From positions 1-16,890 of the forward strand of contig JAQVVK010000025.1 of NCBI GenBank assembly GCA_028698975.1: DNA of 16,890 nucleotides, given 5' to 3'. Position 1 is the stretch's first letter. Every line of letters starts with the position of its first letter. Positions 14,255-16,890 of this stretch are shown here, piece after piece. The DNA comes from Victivallaceae bacterium. GTDB lineage: Bacteria; Verrucomicrobiota; Lentisphaeria; Victivallales; Victivallaceae. The notes below the pieces were generated by a model. That model saw nothing but the letters and a program-made list of their open reading frames with translations, made no database searches and was not told the origin of the DNA. A program made the translations under genes and the position numbers.

Positions 14255-15112
14255 ATGAGCGACTGTTCGGGCGAATGCGGTTCCTGCGGAGCCAAGGGGT
14301 CTTGTGCTTCGGCAGGCAAGCCGGAAAAAATTATGACAACGGTCAAAAAAGCGGTGCTGGTGTTGTCCGGCAAGGGCGGCGTCGGCAAAAGCACGGTGGC
14401 CGCTTCGCTGGCGTTGGAGCTGGCCGCCTCCGGCAAAAAGGTCGGCTTGCTCGACGTCGATTTTCACGGGCCGTCGCAGCCGACGCTTTTCGGGGTGTCG
14501 CATCTGCGCATGGAGGGCGTGACCGACGGAATGCTGCCGATGGAGGTGGCGGGCGGGGTGAAACTGGTTTCGCTGGGGTTGCTTATGGATGACTCCGACC
14601 GCGCGGTGATTTGGCGCGGCCCGGTGAAGATGGGGGTCATAAAGCAGCTGCTCACCGAGGTGGTCTGGGGCGATCTTGATTATCTGGTGCTGGATTTCCC
14701 TCCGGGGACGGGCGACGAATCGCTGTCGGCCTGTCAACTGGTCGATTGCCCCAAGTGCGCGGTGGTGGTCACCACTCCGCAGGAGGTCGCGCTGGCCGAC
14801 TGCCGTAAATGTGTCGATTTCTGTACTCAACTGGAGTTGCCGGTGGCGGCGGTCGTCGAAAATATGAGTTATTTTGTCTGCCCGGGTTGCGGTGGTCAGC
14901 ACCGTATCTTCGGGGAGGGCGGCGGAGCTTTGCTGGCTCGGGTGGCCGGTGCGCCGCTGGCGGCCAAACTTCCGCTTATTCCGGCGTTTATGGCGTCGTG
15001 CGACCGCGGAGAGATCATCAAGGGGCTGGCGGCCAATGCGGACTTCCGCGAAGGGATCGATGCGGTGGTCAAGCTCTGTTCGAAAGACTTGGGGCAGGGG
15101 GGCGCAAAATGA
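14255..15112 (+). CDS. Mrp/NBP35-family Fe-S cluster carrier ATPase
   Basis: A 285-residue P-loop ATPase of the Mrp/ApbC/NBP35 family that holds a labile [4Fe-4S] cluster and passes it to target enzymes; cytoplasmic, dimeric. The deviant Walker A is SGKGGVGKST (38-47). LLDVDFHGPS (65-74) and VLDFPPGTGDE (145-155) are family signatures. C209 and C212 in VCPGC bind the bridging cluster at the dimer interface. The N-terminus has C4, C8, C11 and C17, an NBP35-like extra cluster site absent from short ApbC proteins. The DUF59 domain of many bacterial Mrp proteins is missing. GGGAGGGG stands just before the ATG. It overlaps purU by 4 nt; both may serve one-carbon or purine metabolism, but that link is inference. 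Confidence 0.92.
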   Translation: MSDCSGECGSCGAKGSCASAGKPEKIMTTVKKAVLVLSGKGGVGKSTVAASLALELAASGKKVGLLDVDFHGPSQPTLFGVSHLRMEGVTDGMLPMEVAGGVKLVSLGLLMDDSDRAVIWRGPVKMGVIKQLLTEVVWGDLDYLVLDFPPGTGDESLSACQLVDCPKCAVVVTTPQEVALADCRKCVDFCTQLELPVAAVVENMSYFVCPGCGGQHRIFGEGGGALLARVAGAPLAAKLPLIPAFMASCDRGEIIKGLAANADFREGIDAVVKLCSKDLGQGGAK

Positions 15113-15960
15113 ACCGGGCGACGCTGCTTATCCATACCGCCGACCGGCGCGGGCTGTTGGCCGGCATATCCGGCTTTTTCACCGAGCGTCAGCTGAATAT
15201 TTTAGAGTGCCGTCAATACACCGACACCCGCACCGAGCGTTATTTCATGCGTATCGAGGCGGATATGGCGGGCATGACCCGCACCCGGCTGGAAACCGAG
15301 TTCGGGGCGTTGGCCAAGGAACTCGGTCTGGAATATTCGGTTTATTACTCGGGTGAACGGCCCAATATGGCGATTATGGTGTCGCGGGCGTCGCATTGTC
15401 TGTATGATCTTCTCATCAACATTGAGGGCGGCGCGCTGAACTGCAAAGTGCCGCTCATCGTGAGCAATCACCCAGAGCTGGAAGTGGTCGCGCAAAGGTT
15501 TCGGGTGCCGTTTTACTGTTTCCCGATTGCCTCGCCCGAGGCCAAACTCGAACAGGAAAAGCAGGTGCTTGAAATCTTTCGCAAGCACAACATCGATCTG
15601 ATCGTGCTGGCGCGTTACATGCAAATCCTCTCCAACGATTTCATATCGCATTATCCGGGGCGGATCATCAATATTCATCACGCTTTTTTGCCGGCGTTTC
15701 AGGGGGGGAACCCCTACGAGCGCGCCTGGGAGTACGGTGTGAAGATGATCGGAGCCACCGCGCATTACGCCACCGCCGAGCTGGACGAAGGCCCGATAAT
15801 CGAGCAGGATGTCGAGCGTATCACTCATGAAAGCACCCCAAACGATCTCAAGGAGATCGGCCGTGATATTGAGCGGCGGGTGTTGACCCGGGCGGTGCGG
15901 GCGCATCTTGAGCACCGGGTGATAACCTCCGGCCGCCGCACCGTGGTGTTTTCGAGGTGA
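15109..15960 (+). CDS. purU: Formyltetrahydrofolate deformylase PurU
   Basis: Hydrolyses 10-formyl-THF to THF and formate, balancing one-carbon pools for purine and glycine metabolism; cytoplasmic. 283 residues. An ACT domain comes first (TLLIHTADRRGLLAGISGFF, 5-24), then the formyltransferase-fold domain with VSNHPELE (118-125), IVLARYMQILS (165-175), NIHHAFLPAFQGG (188-200) and ELDEGPIIEQ (224-233). The catalytic trio N188, H190 and D226 is present. Those features plus the ACT domain separate it from PurN. ATG overlaps the Mrp stop; the stop overlaps the next GTG. Confidence 0.95.
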   Translation: MNRATLLIHTADRRGLLAGISGFFTERQLNILECRQYTDTRTERYFMRIEADMAGMTRTRLETEFGALAKELGLEYSVYYSGERPNMAIMVSRASHCLYDLLINIEGGALNCKVPLIVSNHPELEVVAQRFRVPFYCFPIASPEAKLEQEKQVLEIFRKHNIDLIVLARYMQILSNDFISHYPGRIINIHHAFLPAFQGGNPYERAWEYGVKMIGATAHYATAELDEGPIIEQDVERITHESTPNDLKEIGRDIERRVLTRAVRAHLEHRVITSGRRTVVFSR

Positions 15961-16890
15961 GCGAAGCACGGGGCAGCTGGCCGGATCAGGCGGCGAATAT
16001 CGTCGCCGTGGTGGTGACGTTTCTGCTGCCGCTGAAGTTTGGTACGCTGGCCGCCATGCCGGAGACTTCGATCGGTCTGCCCGGTGACCTCTTTTCCGCC
16101 GCCATCGTGTCGTGGACGGCTCACGCGTTTGGCATTGTCAGCGGGTCGTTTCTTATTATCATGCTTCTTTTGGCTCTGCCCCGGCGCGGGATTTTGCGCG
16201 GCGGCGGCGCGGTCGTGGCCTTGTTGTGGGGTGGCGGCCTGATAATCGCCTCGCTGCCCGGCTGGATAAATGCACCATTGTTTGATTACGCGCAGGGGGA
16301 AACCGCGCATCTGGCGGGGGTGGGCGCGTATGTGCTGGCCGTTTGGCTGTGGCTGGCGGGGCGGCCCGACCGCTGCCGGATTTTTTGGGGGGCGTTGGCC
16401 GCCGGCACGTTTTGCACCGGGTTATCCGGGCTGCGTCAATATTTCTTCGGTTTCGACGAGATGAAAGAGTATCTCGCCGCCGAACTCGCGTCCGGGAAAT
16501 CGATTCCGTGGCCGCTTCAAGCCAAGATACTTGATTCCAGAGTGTTTGCCACCTTTGTCTCCTGCAATGCGCTGGCCGGGTACCTCCTGCTGACCATTCC
16601 GTTGGCCGGAGTGGCGTTTTACCGGTTTGGCCGCCATTTCGACCCGCCGAAATTGTCGGCGCGGCTGCTGGGCGGCGGTTGTGTCGCGGTGCTGGTTTCC
16701 GTATTGCTGATGACCCGCAGCCGGGGAGCGTTTCTCGCTGCGCTGATCGCGGTGGGCGGCTGGCTGCTGACCCGCCCGTTTTCGCGTCGTTGCAAGATCG
16801 CATTGCTGTTGCTGACCGCGGCGGCGATTGTGGCGGGCGGCGTCTATATCGAGCTGCGGGGCAGGGGGTTTCTCTCGGCGGGCGAACGGG
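15957..16890 (+). CDS. O-antigen ligase/polymerase (Wzy_C) family protein, 3' end outside window
   Basis: The frame is open from GTG 15957 to the right edge: 311 residues without a stop. It is a polytopic inner-membrane protein with roughly nine hydrophobic segments so far (about 13-28, 58-75, 85-103, 118-135, 143-158, 197-222, 237-252, 259-272, 280-298). SRVFATFVSCNALAGYLL (194-211) is the R-x4-F-x3-N-x-LAGYL pattern, and MTRSRGAFLA (252-261) is the T-x-SRG motif of the Wzy_C/WaaL superfamily. Members ligate or polymerise glycan on a lipid carrier at the periplasmic face. The GTG start overlaps the purU stop (GTGA) without a strong RBS, so coupling is likely. Whether it is ligase, polymerase or a protein O-glycosyltransferase cannot be decided here. 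Confidence 0.85.
   Translation, partial: MSEARGSWPDQAANIVAVVVTFLLPLKFGTLAAMPETSIGLPGDLFSAAIVSWTAHAFGIVSGSFLIIMLLLALPRRGILRGGGAVVALLWGGGLIIASLPGWINAPLFDYAQGETAHLAGVGAYVLAVWLWLAGRPDRCRIFWGALAAGTFCTGLSGLRQYFFGFDEMKEYLAAELASGKSIPWPLQAKILDSRVFATFVSCNALAGYLLLTIPLAGVAFYRFGRHFDPPKLSARLLGGGCVAVLVSVLLMTRSRGAFLAALIAVGGWLLTRPFSRRCKIALLLLTAAAIVAGGVYIELRGRGFLSAGER

Noticed and set aside
13441..14436. Minus-strand frame of 331 codons opposite lptB/hpf/mrp
   Set aside because: Spans three well-identified plus-strand genes; a shadow frame.
14096..14902. Minus-strand frame of 268 codons opposite mrp
   Set aside because: Antisense to a clear Fe-S carrier ATPase with intact motifs; His/Arg/Gln-rich shadow.

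Overview
The window looks like chromosomal DNA of a Gram-negative, diderm bacterium with fairly high GC. It carries Kdo and heptose genes for LPS, an LPS-export ATPase, and carbohydrate genes of the kind common in the PVC group. My best guess is Lentisphaerota (Victivallales-like). That guess rests on gene style and content only; there is no rRNA or other marker in the window.

Left arm (1-4164, all on the minus strand): a carbohydrate-utilisation cluster. It reads, in transcription order, a secreted DUF4886/SGNH-type esterase (4164-3208), an L-fucose/L-arabinose isomerase-family enzyme (2972-1521) and an uncharacterised, possibly glycosidase-like protein that runs off the left edge (1391-1). 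The gaps are 235 and 129 bp and hold promoter-like sequence, so these are probably separately started genes with a shared purpose rather than one tight operon.

Middle (4165-5147): a gene-poor scar. It holds the N-terminal HTH stub of an IS30-family transposase (4253-4531), then two full copies and two partial copies of a 226-227 bp hairpin-rich repeat (about 4601-5141), which abuts the stop codon of murI.

Divergent pair (5148-6869): murI (glutamate racemase, minus strand) and an alpha/beta-hydrolase esterase (plus strand), each with a promoter-like element in the 117 bp between them.

LPS block (6866-13776, plus strand): a promoter overlaps the stop codon of the hydrolase and opens a tightly coupled run. 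The run is a small unknown membrane protein, rfaE1 (heptose-7-phosphate kinase), kdsB, kdsA, kdsC, and an 823-residue periplasmic protein that reads as an LptC-like domain followed by about five LptA/OstA modules. lptB follows with its own strong promoter. Kdo synthesis and activation, heptose activation and the LPS transport bridge are thus encoded together. The order kdsC-lptC/A-lptB-hpf is the familiar proteobacterial order, but lptC and lptA appear merged and rpoN is absent.

Right arm (13819-16890): hpf (ribosome hibernation), an Mrp/NBP35-type Fe-S carrier ATPase, purU (formyl-THF deformylase) and the first 311 residues of a Wzy_C-type O-antigen ligase/polymerase. The last three overlap by 4 nt at each junction.

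The most unusual items are the giant LptC/LptA-like protein with regularly paired cysteines, the structured repeat array next to the IS30 stub, and the unknown membrane protein that heads the LPS operon.
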